Positions 21,159 to 29,217 of a stretch of 40,459 nt of DNA are shown in pieces. This stretch comes from a virus, in the IMG/VR virus record IMGVR_UViG_3300032083_002722, positions 1 through 40,459 of that record. The stretch is one strand, 5' to 3'. The notes beneath the pieces are model-generated. The model was given only the letters and a program-made list of their open reading frames with translations. It was not told the origin of the DNA and did not search any database. Within the stretch, counting starts at the first letter, position 1; each line of letters opens with the position of its first letter. The position numbers and the translations under genes were made by a program.

Positions 21159-21392
21159 TTAATCTTTTTTATTCCCCTCACTCCAGTGTCCTTGGATTCT
21201 ACTCCCACAATCAGAGCAACCGATTCCATGGCGTTCTTCAGAGAGTAGATGAAAATAAGCAGACCCACATAAGGAACAAAGCACAATATCAACTTCTTCC
21301 TCTATTATAGTAACTGGGACAACTGGGTCTGGTCTTTTGAACTGGATAATGTTGGTATTATCATAAATGGGGGAGTTTTTCTTTTTTTCCAT
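21159..21392 (-). CDS. Zinc-ribbon protein, 77 aa
   Basis: A four-cysteine zinc site, CSLCGSAYFHLL and CSDCGSRIQGHW, lies in a 77-residue protein with an acidic linker (VPVTIIEEEVDIVL). It probably binds one zinc and may bind nucleic acid or protein. Its 5' end overlaps the 3' end of the next gene by 88 nt, which is unusually long; one of the two starts or ends could be mis-set. Confidence 0.55.
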   Translation of the reverse strand: MEKKKNSPIYDNTNIIQFKRPDPVVPVTIIEEEVDIVLCSLCGSAYFHLLSEERHGIGCSDCGSRIQGHWSEGNKKD

Positions 21393-21817
21393 ACTGCTAA
21401 TCTTTTCTTTTCACCATTATAATATTGGTGATATGCTTTTATAACATCTGCATTTTTATATTCGTCGGGCATTGCCTGAGCAAATTTAGTTAATCCTGTA
21501 TTAGTTAATTCTACAGGGGGATCTTTTACAATGGCAAGTATTTTCTCACAAGCATGAACTCTATTATACCTGAAGGTATACTCTTTACATAAACTTATGC
21601 CTAACTTCCACAACCATCTGTAATTGTTTACAGTTTCGCCTGCCCATAGAGTACAAGGGTGTTTTTGATGCACAGGTTTATAAGGAGCTTCTTGGTTGTA
21701 TCGCCAATTAACAGTACATAACATCTGTGTTGTTTCTAAAGGCATTTTGACAACGTGTTTGTCGCAATGGTAACGAGCACAAGTTTCATGGTCGTAGTCT
21801 AATAAAAATATATTCAC
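21305..21817 (-). CDS. Phage protein with MNIFLLD/HCDKHVVKM signature
   Basis: GTG start (TAGTG overlap with the previous stop). 170 residues: MNIFLLDYDHETCARYHCDK, HVVKMPLETTQMLCTVNWRY, KPVHQKHPCTLWAGETVNNY and WLWKLGISLCKEYTFRYN. Proteins with this HCDKHVVKM...HPC..WA...NY.WL pattern occur in many marine phages; some are annotated as DNA-glycosylase-like, but I could not confirm a catalytic motif. The conserved His and Cys suggest metal binding. The C-terminus overlaps the zinc-ribbon gene. Confidence 0.5.
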   Translation of the reverse strand: MNIFLLDYDHETCARYHCDKHVVKMPLETTQMLCTVNWRYNQEAPYKPVHQKHPCTLWAGETVNNYRWLWKLGISLCKEYTFRYNRVHACEKILAIVKDPPVELTNTGLTKFAQAMPDEYKNADVIKAYHQYYNGEKKRLAVWKKRKTPPFMIIPTLSSSKDQTQLSQLL

Positions 21818-21818
21818 A

Positions 21819-22091
21819 CTACCCCCTTTTTACTCTATCAATACAAGCAAGAACTGCACTTCTGAGATGTGGTGTAGCTACTCCTCCTGCCTTATACAAA
21901 TAAATATCGTTAACAGCTATGTTTTCGAGAATATCTATTGCTGTTTTCCACTCTAATGTTTTGGAAGCTTCATGGGCTATATTAAAGTTAAGCCCATGAA
22001 CATCTGTTGTATCTAATGCTTTCATGTCATATATTTGAAGATCTGTAAAAACACGCTTTACTGCTTCTGTCGGGTTTATAATTTCTGGCAT
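21819..22091 (-). CDS. Hypothetical protein, 90 aa
   Basis: Start chosen at MPEIINPTEAVKRVFTDLQI because GGAG is 7 nt upstream; a start four codons earlier is possible. The 90-residue product is helical (NFNIAHEASKTLEWKTAIDI) and ends AVLACIDRVKRG. Its stop overlaps the GTG of the next gene. No family recognised. Confidence 0.5.
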   Translation of the reverse strand: MPEIINPTEAVKRVFTDLQIYDMKALDTTDVHGLNFNIAHEASKTLEWKTAIDILENIAVNDIYLYKAGGVATPHLRSAVLACIDRVKRG

Positions 22092-22156
22092 ATCTTTCTC
22101 CATATGTTGTTGATATTTATATTATAATATATAGTTAAAAGCAGGACTATTCTTAT

Positions 22157-22711
22157 TTACTCCGAAGGGTTCAAATCATTGTCTAACAGTTCAATAAGTA
22201 CGTTTTTAGCTATATCATAATGGGGTCGACCTCTATATTTATGGTCTAAATAATCTCTACCATTAACAATAATATCTCCTGCAAGATAATTTCCTCGCAA
22301 ATACATTCTTTGACAATGAAAAACTAATTCTAATTTATCTGCTATATCACAACAATCTTTTTCTTTATCGGTCACAGGGAAATTAACCCCTAATTCGCAG
22401 TTGTATTTAAATTCTATTTTAGCAACCTCAACTGCCAGACGATCGTAATCCCATTTAGTTGTCGCAGGTATATCTCCTGTTCTGCTTTCTGCAATATCAT
22501 GATACATTAAATGTAAAAGAGCATTTTTTGAAAGATCAGGCCATAAAGTCTGTAAAATAACCATTGCTCTCCAAGTATGTGCTGCGACATTTTGCCCATC
22601 ACCGCAATCTGGGCGTGTATGGTATCTTAATATATGACCGCCTTTTAATCTTTCTAATACATCTTCTAAGTTAGCATCTCGCTGTGGTTTCCCGTTAGTC
22701 CTCGTGTCCAT
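22157..22711 (-). CDS. HD-domain phosphohydrolase, DatZ/YfbR-like
   Basis: 184 residues from the ATG of MDTRTNGKPQRD, which has a CGGAG site. The HD signature is clear: GQNVAAHTWRAMVILQT (His 45), LMYHDIAESRTGDIPATTKW (His 71, Asp 72) and CDIADKLE (Asp 122/125). The family hydrolyses (d)NMPs or dNTPs; the TGDIP-TK-W stretch resembles phage dATPases of the DatZ type as well as YfbR nucleotidases. It overlaps the polymerase gene by 46 nt, tying it to DNA synthesis or nucleotide-pool control. Confidence 0.78.
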   Translation of the reverse strand: MDTRTNGKPQRDANLEDVLERLKGGHILRYHTRPDCGDGQNVAAHTWRAMVILQTLWPDLSKNALLHLMYHDIAESRTGDIPATTKWDYDRLAVEVAKIEFKYNCELGVNFPVTDKEKDCCDIADKLELVFHCQRMYLRGNYLAGDIIVNGRDYLDHKYRGRPHYDIAKNVLIELLDNDLNPSE

Positions 22712-24582
22712 GGTTTCTCCGTAAATGTTTGTTTTGCTTCCCCCCAATTTGGTCCAAATTCTGCATCAACTATTGAAGGGACTTCTAGTTTAACACAGTT
22801 CTCCATTATTTCTGTAACTATTTTTGCTTGTTTTTCATTTTCTACAGAAATATCTAATTCATCGTGAACTTGAATCATAGGTAATATGCCTTCTTCATTT
22901 AAAGCTACCATCGCGGCTTTAGTTTGGTCAGCAGCACTCCCCTGGATTAATTTATTAAGAGCTTTGTAAGTAAATGCTCGTTTTATCGCAGGTCCGTGTT
23001 CGTTAAAAGCTTCTTGATAATTTAAAGGTTTCCAAATGCCATATCTGTTTGGTTCCCATTTGTCGAATCTGCACCTGCGTCCTAAAACTGTGCGGATTAC
23101 TCCTTTTTGGCTGGCTCTGTTGCTAGAATATTCACTGAGTTCACGCACAAAAGGAACTTTTTCGTGGTATGTTGCAAATAATTCTTTTGCATCTTCAAAT
23201 TCTAAACCAAGACTTGCCGCTAATTTTTTAGACCCCATGCCATAAAATAAACCAAGGTTGATATCTTTAGCTTGCTTGCGTGGGACACCAACAATATCTG
23301 CCGCCATTTGATGGAAATCAGTGCGAGGGTCTTCATTATATTGTTCGGCAAACTCTATTGCCCCTCTGAAGTTCATCAACTTAGCATAATGTACAACAAT
23401 GCGTGGTTCTTGGCTAGAGTAGTCAAATGCACCCCACAATGTATCTTGTTCTGGTAAAAACAAACTGCGTATCATAGGTCCGATTTCACCATGCCTTGCA
23501 GGTATTTGTTGCAGATTCGGGTTACTGTAGCTAAATCTTCCTGTTACTGTGCCGCCTTGGTCGTTACGCAGTGGGTGAAGCTCTGCGTGAATACGGCCTT
23601 TAATTTGATGTTTTAAAATAGTATCAACAAAAGTGCTACGAGCTTTGTTAAACTCTCTTGCTTGCACAATTTTTTGAGCTACCTCGTGGGGGTGGTTACT
23701 TAAAAAACCTTTCGTAAAGCTAGGAGCTCCAGTTTTTTCTGTTTTTGCGTAATCTAAACCTAACTTATCAAAAACTTTTGCTACAGATTCAGCCGCCCAC
23801 ATTTCTACAGCGATTCCTGTTTGTTTAGCTACATCATCTAAAAGTTTTTTCTCTCGTTGCTTTAAATCTATTTTTATTAGCTCTGTTTTATCTACATCAA
23901 CTCTTACTCCACGTTCTCGCATAGGAATAATGGTTTTGAGAACTTTTAATTCTAAATCTAAAATATCGCTGATTTCTTCTTTAATTATTAATCCTTTAAA
24001 AAACTCCCATAAACGTAAAGTGAGTGCCGCATCTTGCTCTGCATAAGCTCCTACATACGCGGCAGGGAGTTTATACATTTCACTTTTAGCGTTTACTCCA
24101 AATGCTTCAGCTGCTTCTCGTAATTCTACTTCAGACTTACGTTCTTGTAAGTAATCTCTGCCAATAGCGTTGAGGGCGTAACTGAATCTATTTTCGTCGA
24201 GCAACGGTGCAACGACCATCGTATCCACGATTCGCCCTTTGATAAGCACATCTTCGGCGAGCAACCACCCAACATCATACTGAGCATTATGGAAAACGTA
24301 ATCACGATTAATTTTGCATACATCTCTTAACCAACTTAATGTGACTTTAGGATCAAAATTAGGACCATTTTCATGTCTAATAGGAAAGTACCATTGATTT
24401 CCTGTTACTGCAACTGCCACACCAATTATGTGTCCATCTTTCCTTGCCCAACCCGAACCCATTGTAGTTAAATTAGGGTCTTTAGTTTCTAAATCTATAG
24501 CTATTTCTTCGTAAGAGCTTAAATCTGGGTAGCCATCTGGCATAACCCATTCAGTAGGTGGCTTAAATAGAGGTAACTGCAT
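22666..24582 (-). CDS. polA: DNA polymerase family A with 3'-5' exonuclease
   Basis: 638 residues. Exonuclease motifs: EIAIDLETKD (Asp 30, Glu 32), FHNAQYDVGWLL (Asp 103) and YAEQDAALTLRLWE. Polymerase motifs: WGAFDYSSQEPRIVVHYA (motif A), RKQAKDINLGLFYGMG (motif B) and PMIQVHDELDIS (motif C). No 5'-3' exonuclease is present, typical of phage replicative enzymes. Residue 443, aligned to Phe762 of E. coli Pol I, is Leu (DINLGLFYG). It is the likely replicative polymerase, working with the primase and helicases upstream. Confidence 0.93.
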   Translation of the reverse strand: MQLPLFKPPTEWVMPDGYPDLSSYEEIAIDLETKDPNLTTMGSGWARKDGHIIGVAVAVTGNQWYFPIRHENGPNFDPKVTLSWLRDVCKINRDYVFHNAQYDVGWLLAEDVLIKGRIVDTMVVAPLLDENRFSYALNAIGRDYLQERKSEVELREAAEAFGVNAKSEMYKLPAAYVGAYAEQDAALTLRLWEFFKGLIIKEEISDILDLELKVLKTIIPMRERGVRVDVDKTELIKIDLKQREKKLLDDVAKQTGIAVEMWAAESVAKVFDKLGLDYAKTEKTGAPSFTKGFLSNHPHEVAQKIVQAREFNKARSTFVDTILKHQIKGRIHAELHPLRNDQGGTVTGRFSYSNPNLQQIPARHGEIGPMIRSLFLPEQDTLWGAFDYSSQEPRIVVHYAKLMNFRGAIEFAEQYNEDPRTDFHQMAADIVGVPRKQAKDINLGLFYGMGSKKLAASLGLEFEDAKELFATYHEKVPFVRELSEYSSNRASQKGVIRTVLGRRCRFDKWEPNRYGIWKPLNYQEAFNEHGPAIKRAFTYKALNKLIQGSAADQTKAAMVALNEEGILPMIQVHDELDISVENEKQAKIVTEIMENCVKLEVPSIVDAEFGPNWGEAKQTFTEKPWTRGLTGNHSEMLT

Positions 24583-24727
24583 TTGAAATCACTTTCATTG
24601 GTTCTTTACATTTTTTACAATGAGGCCATCTGTTTTTTAAATTTCTAAAAGTGACTTCACGCTCTTCTTTTCCGCACTCACAAACAACTTTAGTAGTTTT
24701 ATCTAAATCAGTTGGTTTGGGTTTCAC
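24563..24727 (-). CDS. Small zinc-ribbon protein, 54 aa
   Basis: GTG start chosen because GGAGG lies about 6 nt upstream (product begins MKPKPTDLDKTTKVV). Two CxxC-type pairs, VCECGKEEREVTF and HCKKCKEPMKV, form a zinc ribbon. It overlaps the polymerase start by 20 nt and the previous gene stop by 20 nt, so expression is coupled to Pol A. It may be a DNA-binding accessory factor. Confidence 0.55.
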   Translation of the reverse strand: MKPKPTDLDKTTKVVCECGKEEREVTFRNLKNRWPHCKKCKEPMKVISNAVTSI

Positions 24728-25154
24728 AAGAATCCTCCAAAAACTCAGCATAAGCAAGATAGTTTGCTTCCTCAGGAGTAGGTGGGTTTTTTATTGTGTT
24801 TTTTGAAAGTGCATCTAGCCTTATGACTTCAGCTTCCACTAATAATAAGTACCTTCTAAGGTCGCGTATATCATCAATCACACCTTCTGCCCTAGCGTCT
24901 TTTAAAACAGCTTTGAAAATATCGTACTCTGAATCAGAGGACTGTAACTCTAATCTGTCCCACTTTCGGGCAAGCATCATAAACGCACCTTGCCCACCAC
25001 GTTGTTTCCAGCTGTTTCCATAGTTCTTTTCTGATTCATGCAAACAAACGATGTCTGATTTAGCTATTTTATCTACAAGGTAGATAATTTCACTTTGTAT
25101 ATCTTTTGAATCTAAAGATTCATTTAAACGCTGTACTTCTAATGGCTTTTTCAT
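24708..25154 (-). CDS. Nmad1-like (DUF1599) nucleotide-modification-associated protein
   Basis: 148 residues with a core KNYGNSWKQRGGQGAFMMLA, RKWDRLELQ and VIDDIRDLRRYLLLVEAEV. The YG-SW--RGG--AFM-L-RKWDRL pattern is that seen in phage proteins related to nucleotide-modification-associated domain 1. This domain co-occurs with DNA base modification genes but its activity is not established. The location just downstream of the FkbM/TS/glycosyltransferase genes agrees with it. Moderate confidence in the family, low in function. Confidence 0.5.
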   Translation of the reverse strand: MKKPLEVQRLNESLDSKDIQSEIIYLVDKIAKSDIVCLHESEKNYGNSWKQRGGQGAFMMLARKWDRLELQSSDSEYDIFKAVLKDARAEGVIDDIRDLRRYLLLVEAEVIRLDALSKNTIKNPPTPEEANYLAYAEFLEDSCETQTN

Positions 25155-25453
25155 TTGTGTTCCTTTAAAGTGAAGAATTCAAAAAAACTTTCTAAAATAG
25201 TTTTTTTGCGTGGGAGTTTAGGGGCAGAACCTACAGCCTCTGCTTTAGCTTTTTTTATTACTTCAACAAGTTCCTCATTGTATTCACTAGAAGGAACCCT
25301 TGTGTAAAGAACATAACCTAATTCTGTCTCATTTAAACTACATTTTGCTTTTATTTCGTCGCGGCTACAGCCGAAATCGTACAAGTTGTGTGCCTTATTT
25401 ACTAAATCTTGGGGGTATCTTCTATAAGGTCTTTTCTTTGCTTTCTTTTTCAT
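25151..25453 (-). CDS. Small basic protein with helix-turn-helix-like segment
   Basis: 100 residues starting MKKKAKKRPYRRYPQDLVNK. The segment LYDFGCSRDEIKAKCSLNET followed by ELGYVLYTR has the spacing of a helix-turn-helix, and the N-terminus is very basic. It probably binds nucleic acid. Its 3' end overlaps the next gene (ATGA). Confidence 0.5.
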   Translation of the reverse strand: MKKKAKKRPYRRYPQDLVNKAHNLYDFGCSRDEIKAKCSLNETELGYVLYTRVPSSEYNEELVEVIKKAKAEAVGSAPKLPRKKTILESFFEFFTLKEHK

Positions 25454-25463
25454 TTGGTTCTCC

Positions 25464-26108
25464 TTATTTTTTCCAATAGACTCCGTCTTGTATCACCCAA
25501 TAACTATTGCAATCTTCTTGCTTAGTTAAAACATAACCTCTGTTTTTTAAAATATCGTACTTTTTATTTTTAGAAACTTCTTGTTCTTCCCAATACGATT
25601 GTGTGGTTTTACCTCTAACTGCCACATGGTCTTCTGTAATTATTTCAACAGGCATAACACTCCAATCATAACTTTCAAAAATAGTTGTATCATTCCCTTC
25701 TGTATCTACTTTTAATATATCAACATGGTTTATATTATTTTCTGTTAAAAGAGTATGTAGCGTTTTTGTGGGAACTTCTTGGTATTCATCTGTTAAATGT
25801 TGGGCAACAAACTCCTCACTATTAACTAAAGAGGAACGCATACACTTTTCTTTCTGAGCAGGCGACCTCCTATCAAAAAACCCATACTTCCCCATAAACA
25901 GTTTGCCTACACCATCTGTTGAACTAACTGCACAATGAACGTATTTAAAATCAGTGCCTTTTAAACTTTTAAATATATCCTCTTTCATATAAGCATTAGG
26001 CTCTACCATTAAACCAAACCATGTTTCTTTTTTACGATGCAAAAGTTTGTTAGCTAAAGATAAAGTACGAGCATTAAAACAACCGATATCAACTATTGTT
26101 TTTGTCAT
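25464..26108 (-). CDS. FkbM-type S-adenosylmethionine methyltransferase
   Basis: Start at MTKTIVDIGCFNARTLS (GAGGAGG upstream); its ATG overlaps the thymidylate-synthase-family stop. The FkbM core is visible: TIVDIGCFNA (SAM-binding motif), TLHTLLTENNINHVDILKVD and TEGNDTTIFESYDWSVMPVE, where the VDILKVDTEGND motif is diagnostic. FkbM enzymes usually O-methylate sugars or hydroxyls. Next to a glycosyltransferase in the same operon, methylation of a DNA-linked sugar is a reasonable inference. Confidence 0.8.
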   Translation of the reverse strand: MTKTIVDIGCFNARTLSLANKLLHRKKETWFGLMVEPNAYMKEDIFKSLKGTDFKYVHCAVSSTDGVGKLFMGKYGFFDRRSPAQKEKCMRSSLVNSEEFVAQHLTDEYQEVPTKTLHTLLTENNINHVDILKVDTEGNDTTIFESYDWSVMPVEIITEDHVAVRGKTTQSYWEEQEVSKNKKYDILKNRGYVLTKQEDCNSYWVIQDGVYWKK

Positions 26109-27085
26109 TTTAACCTCCTCTCTAACCATTCTACACAAGCCCTACGCCAAGCCCTATCTTCTATAGTGTAGCATTCATCTATAGCTTTTAAAGGCCACTT
26201 GTTTTTCCAAAAACTCCATGCCCTGCGTACAGGGTCACAGGTTGTTTCTAAATATTTGTTTTCATAGTGTTGATACAAAGTACCCTGTGTAAACCATTTT
26301 TTTAACTCTGTATCAAATGTATCAGGGTTATTTATTAAATAGGGTGAAGTATAAGAAAGCCCTTGGTCGGATAAAGTTAAGTAGGGTTCGTAATCTGGTT
26401 GCATATCATCTAATTTGTATAACACATCTGTGTATGCATGAAGATTATTACTAAACTGATAATAATCACCTACTTTTAATTTCAGTTTACCTGCCATGTA
26501 CTCAAGCAAAAAAGACATATGTACAGCATTTGCTCCATAAGCACCCCATATCATATCATTACTACGATTAACTACAGTCATGTGTAGTTTTTCATCTCTT
26601 TTCCAAAAAAAGATTTGTGTATTGCAAGGGTAATCTTTTCCGCCATTATCTGTCCGTAAATCTTCCCACGGATCCCACATACCCACTACAGTTCTTCTAT
26701 CGTTTTCGTATAAAGATAATCTTTCTAGGGCAGTTACTAACTGGTCGTCGCCAAACCATTCACGCCATCTAAAACCATACGCACCATGGAATACATCGCC
26801 ATCATCACTATATTCTTCAATGCGGTGGTTGAACTGGCTAATCCATTCTACATCATTACGTCCTGCTAACATCCAAAGGCTTTCCATTAAATGAAAAAAG
26901 GGGTTAGCATCTCTTTCAGGGTAGAACATCACACGTTGCCTACTGTTTCTGTACTTTGTAATAACAGGACCAGTAAACTCTAAAGCATCTCCGTTTCTGG
27001 TTTGAACTAACCGCCCTTCCTCTTTTATGGCTTGCTTAACTACCCATAAAGCTTCGCTGACGTTTTTTACGTTAAATGTTTGCAT
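26105..27085 (-). CDS. Thymidylate synthase / dUMP hydroxymethylase family enzyme
   Basis: 326 residues with the TS fold: NPFFHLMESLWMLAGRNDVE, HGAYGFRWREW, KDYPCNTQIFFWKRDEKLHM (the predicted catalytic Cys follows Pro), VNRSNDMIWGAYGANAVHMS and YYQFSNNLHAYTDVLY. The RS-D...N block that binds the pyrimidine is kept, and the Asn (GANAVH) favours a dUMP-type substrate over dCMP. The usual His after the catalytic Cys is replaced (PCN instead of PCH). In phages this family makes either dTMP or 5-hydroxymethyl-dUMP; the neighbours favour the second, as inference. The ATGA overlap couples it to FkbM. Confidence 0.75.
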   Translation of the reverse strand: MQTFNVKNVSEALWVVKQAIKEEGRLVQTRNGDALEFTGPVITKYRNSRQRVMFYPERDANPFFHLMESLWMLAGRNDVEWISQFNHRIEEYSDDGDVFHGAYGFRWREWFGDDQLVTALERLSLYENDRRTVVGMWDPWEDLRTDNGGKDYPCNTQIFFWKRDEKLHMTVVNRSNDMIWGAYGANAVHMSFLLEYMAGKLKLKVGDYYQFSNNLHAYTDVLYKLDDMQPDYEPYLTLSDQGLSYTSPYLINNPDTFDTELKKWFTQGTLYQHYENKYLETTCDPVRRAWSFWKNKWPLKAIDECYTIEDRAWRRACVEWLERRLK

Positions 27086-27117
27086 ATAAAGCCCCTCTGA
27101 CTGCTCATTTTAATATT

Positions 27118-27160
27118 TGGGTAGTAACACCCATTAATGTAACTCAGGGCAACACTGCCC
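27118..27160. repeat. Two small hairpins between the glycosyltransferase and TS genes
   Basis: TGGGTAGTAACACCCA (around 27117-27132) forms a 5-bp stem and GGGCAACACTGCCC (27147-27160) another. They lie in the 86-bp gap and may slow transcription or protect the downstream message; no clear T-run follows. Confidence 0.35.
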
Positions 27161-27171
27161 CTTAAACACTT

Positions 27172-28191
27172 TTAAACACGCTCAAATAAAAATTCAAAGT
27201 ATTTTTGGCCTATTATGTATTCGCTGTGTTGTTCTAAGCTTTTAAATCCATTGATACGCATGATTTCTATTATATCATAAGGCTGAACAGTTTTCAACAC
27301 TTCTGCTAAATTTTCAGGACTATTTACAGTAAGACAATTATATCCTGGAATCATATCATCAGGTTTATCCAATAGCCAACTCTCGTGTATGATAGGAATA
27401 CAACCTGCGTTCCATGCTTCTAACCAAGTGTACTGAGTACCACCACCATCACCAACTATATGGGTCATATCTACGTTAAATGTGTAACCCTTCATTAATT
27501 CTACTGCGTAATTTTTCTCTCTGGGGTAATGTGCTTTAGATTGCTCCCACTCAGGGTACTTTGGCACTATCTTAAACCTAGTATATATTCTGTTCTCAAA
27601 ACCACGAATGTTTATTTTGCTACCTTCGGGTAATAACCTGTTAGCATCTAATAAAATATCTGTGCGTTTATCAAAATCTATACGAGAAGTGCTTATCGCC
27701 TTGTTACCTGTGGTGTTTGTACGTTCCATGTTAAAACGAGACTCACCTGTGTGTTCCATAAAACTGTAGGGGTGTCTTATAAAAGTAGGCTCTTTACCTG
27801 TTGCTTTTTTAAGAACTTCTATGCCTATTTTTCTAATCACTACGCACCTGCTCGAATCTAACGGATTCGGAAGGTTTTTTAGCTCTGTCGGATCATGTAC
27901 AACTATACTAGCATCACCCTCTTTATACAGTTTGAGCGTTTGTTCTTTAAACTGTTTAGCACCTGCTACGATTAACTTTTCATACTTGCGTGATAAAGCA
28001 ACTTCCATAGATATGTTTCGGTACAGTTTATCATAACCAAACTTACGAGTGAACTTTTCAGTTTTGGGTCTTATCTTAAATAGGTTGCATTTAACACCTA
28101 CAGCTTCTAGTGCTTCTATTAAGTGACAAGTATAAGTAACCCAACCACCATACGGATTAGGACTTAAATAAAATAAATCTACTTGTTTCAT
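27172..28191 (-). CDS. GT-B glycosyltransferase, candidate DNA glucosyltransferase
   Basis: 339 residues. The N-terminus MKQVDLFYLSPNPYGGWVTY resembles the donor/acceptor start of GT4-like enzymes. The middle has ISTSRIDFDKRTDILLDANR, and the C-terminal Rossmann part has THIVGDGGGTQYTWLEAWNA followed by GCIPIIHESWL, the E-A-x-A-x-G-x-P-V/I hallmark of GT-B enzymes. It is coupled by ATGA to the preceding gene. Within this cassette it may add a sugar to a modified thymine in DNA; a capsular-type activity is an alternative. Confidence 0.75.
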   Translation of the reverse strand: MKQVDLFYLSPNPYGGWVTYTCHLIEALEAVGVKCNLFKIRPKTEKFTRKFGYDKLYRNISMEVALSRKYEKLIVAGAKQFKEQTLKLYKEGDASIVVHDPTELKNLPNPLDSSRCVVIRKIGIEVLKKATGKEPTFIRHPYSFMEHTGESRFNMERTNTTGNKAISTSRIDFDKRTDILLDANRLLPEGSKINIRGFENRIYTRFKIVPKYPEWEQSKAHYPREKNYAVELMKGYTFNVDMTHIVGDGGGTQYTWLEAWNAGCIPIIHESWLLDKPDDMIPGYNCLTVNSPENLAEVLKTVQPYDIIEIMRINGFKSLEQHSEYIIGQKYFEFLFERV

Positions 28192-29138
28192 GCGACACCC
28201 CCCTCAGGTAAATCTACTTGTAATAAAGTGTTTCCATCGTATTTGCTTCTAGGCTTACCCTGCCCATGCAATACTCTTTCGTATTTATCCCACTCACATA
28301 AGCTATGCTCAATAGTTCGCATATCAACTTCAGCTAAAGGAACATGGGGTAAAATAAACTCTTTAGCATCTTCTAAAAGAAGTTGCATTTCATGGTTAGC
28401 TTGTATTTGACTCATGCCTTTTTTTAATTCACGTTGGTGGATTCTGTTTAAACCCCTAATCGCTCCTGGACCTGCATTAGCCCATTCAAATCTATCTTCA
28501 GCATATCTTAATACAGGTGTGTAGTTCAAATCAGTAACCACTTCATAAGACATAAAGCCACCGCCACCCCAACCTCGGTACTGTTTAAAAAACTCATGGG
28601 TTTCTTGTAAAGATCTAGTACTCTTTGCAACTTCTGCTATTTTGTCTGAATCTTTATATATAGGTTTTAAGAAGTGGTCTATCACAACTTCAGCTTTGGG
28701 TAGTTTCAACCCTTGGTTTGTGATAATATAAGCTCCTGTAAAGGTTCTTTTCTTTTGAGAAATCATATCAGAAATTAATTGTTTGCTGTGCAAAGGATTC
28801 CAAGTAGAATCAAATTCTACCCAACCATGTTCCTCAGCAAACTCTACTGTGCCAATCATTCTAAACAAACAACAATTAAAAACAATTTCTGCCCATGATT
28901 TATTATCATTAGGTTTTGTCCAGTTGTTTCTCATCCAAACTGTTACACGATCATTTTCTCTAAATGGGTTTGTGAATTTAAAGTTTTGCAAAATGGGGTC
29001 AGTTGTCCAAGGTGCTTGTTCTTTTTTAATTCTGCGTTGATAAATGGCATGGCGTTCGTTTATCCAATAAAAATACCTACCTTTTTCTGTAGATAAATGT
29101 TTATTGCGTAGTAATCTTGTTATTACTGTGTCTTGCAT
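28188..29138 (-). CDS. 5-hmdU DNA kinase helical / aGPT-Pplase-like DNA modification protein
   Basis: Start chosen at MQDTVITRLLRNKHLS because AAGGGAG is 6 nt upstream (316 residues). The N-terminal third carries RYFYWINERHAIYQRR, PWTTDPIL and FKFTNPFRENDR, a signature recalled for the 5-hmdU kinase helical domain and the related aGPT-Pplase enzymes that act on hydroxymethyluracil in phage DNA. Further conserved-looking motifs are VIDHFLKPIY, FKQYRGWGGGGFMSYEVVTD and WANAGPGAIRGLNRI. No P-loop is visible, so it is not an entire kinase. Its stop overlaps the glycosyltransferase start. Confidence 0.65.
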   Translation of the reverse strand: MQDTVITRLLRNKHLSTEKGRYFYWINERHAIYQRRIKKEQAPWTTDPILQNFKFTNPFRENDRVTVWMRNNWTKPNDNKSWAEIVFNCCLFRMIGTVEFAEEHGWVEFDSTWNPLHSKQLISDMISQKKRTFTGAYIITNQGLKLPKAEVVIDHFLKPIYKDSDKIAEVAKSTRSLQETHEFFKQYRGWGGGGFMSYEVVTDLNYTPVLRYAEDRFEWANAGPGAIRGLNRIHQRELKKGMSQIQANHEMQLLLEDAKEFILPHVPLAEVDMRTIEHSLCEWDKYERVLHGQGKPRSKYDGNTLLQVDLPEGGVA

Positions 29139-29162
29139 TTTGCTCCCTTTCTGTGGAAAACT

Positions 29163-29194
29163 GCTAGTGTTCACAATAAGTTATGAACACTAGC
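29163..29194. repeat. Perfect 11-bp inverted repeat upstream of the modification cassette
   Basis: GCTAGTGTTCA (29163-29173) and its complement (29184-29194) with a 10-nt loop lie 25 nt upstream of the first gene of the cassette. It could be a transcript-stabilising hairpin, a weak terminator for the DUF932 gene, or an operator. Confidence 0.5.
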
Positions 29195-29217
29195 AAGACA
29201 ACTATTACTTTGTCAAG

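Noticed and set aside
22157-22711. Z-genome (2-aminoadenine) system based on the DatZ-like HD protein
   Set aside because: No PurZ or MazZ gene is visible, and the HD family also contains ordinary nucleotidases; only a dNTP-editing role is proposed.
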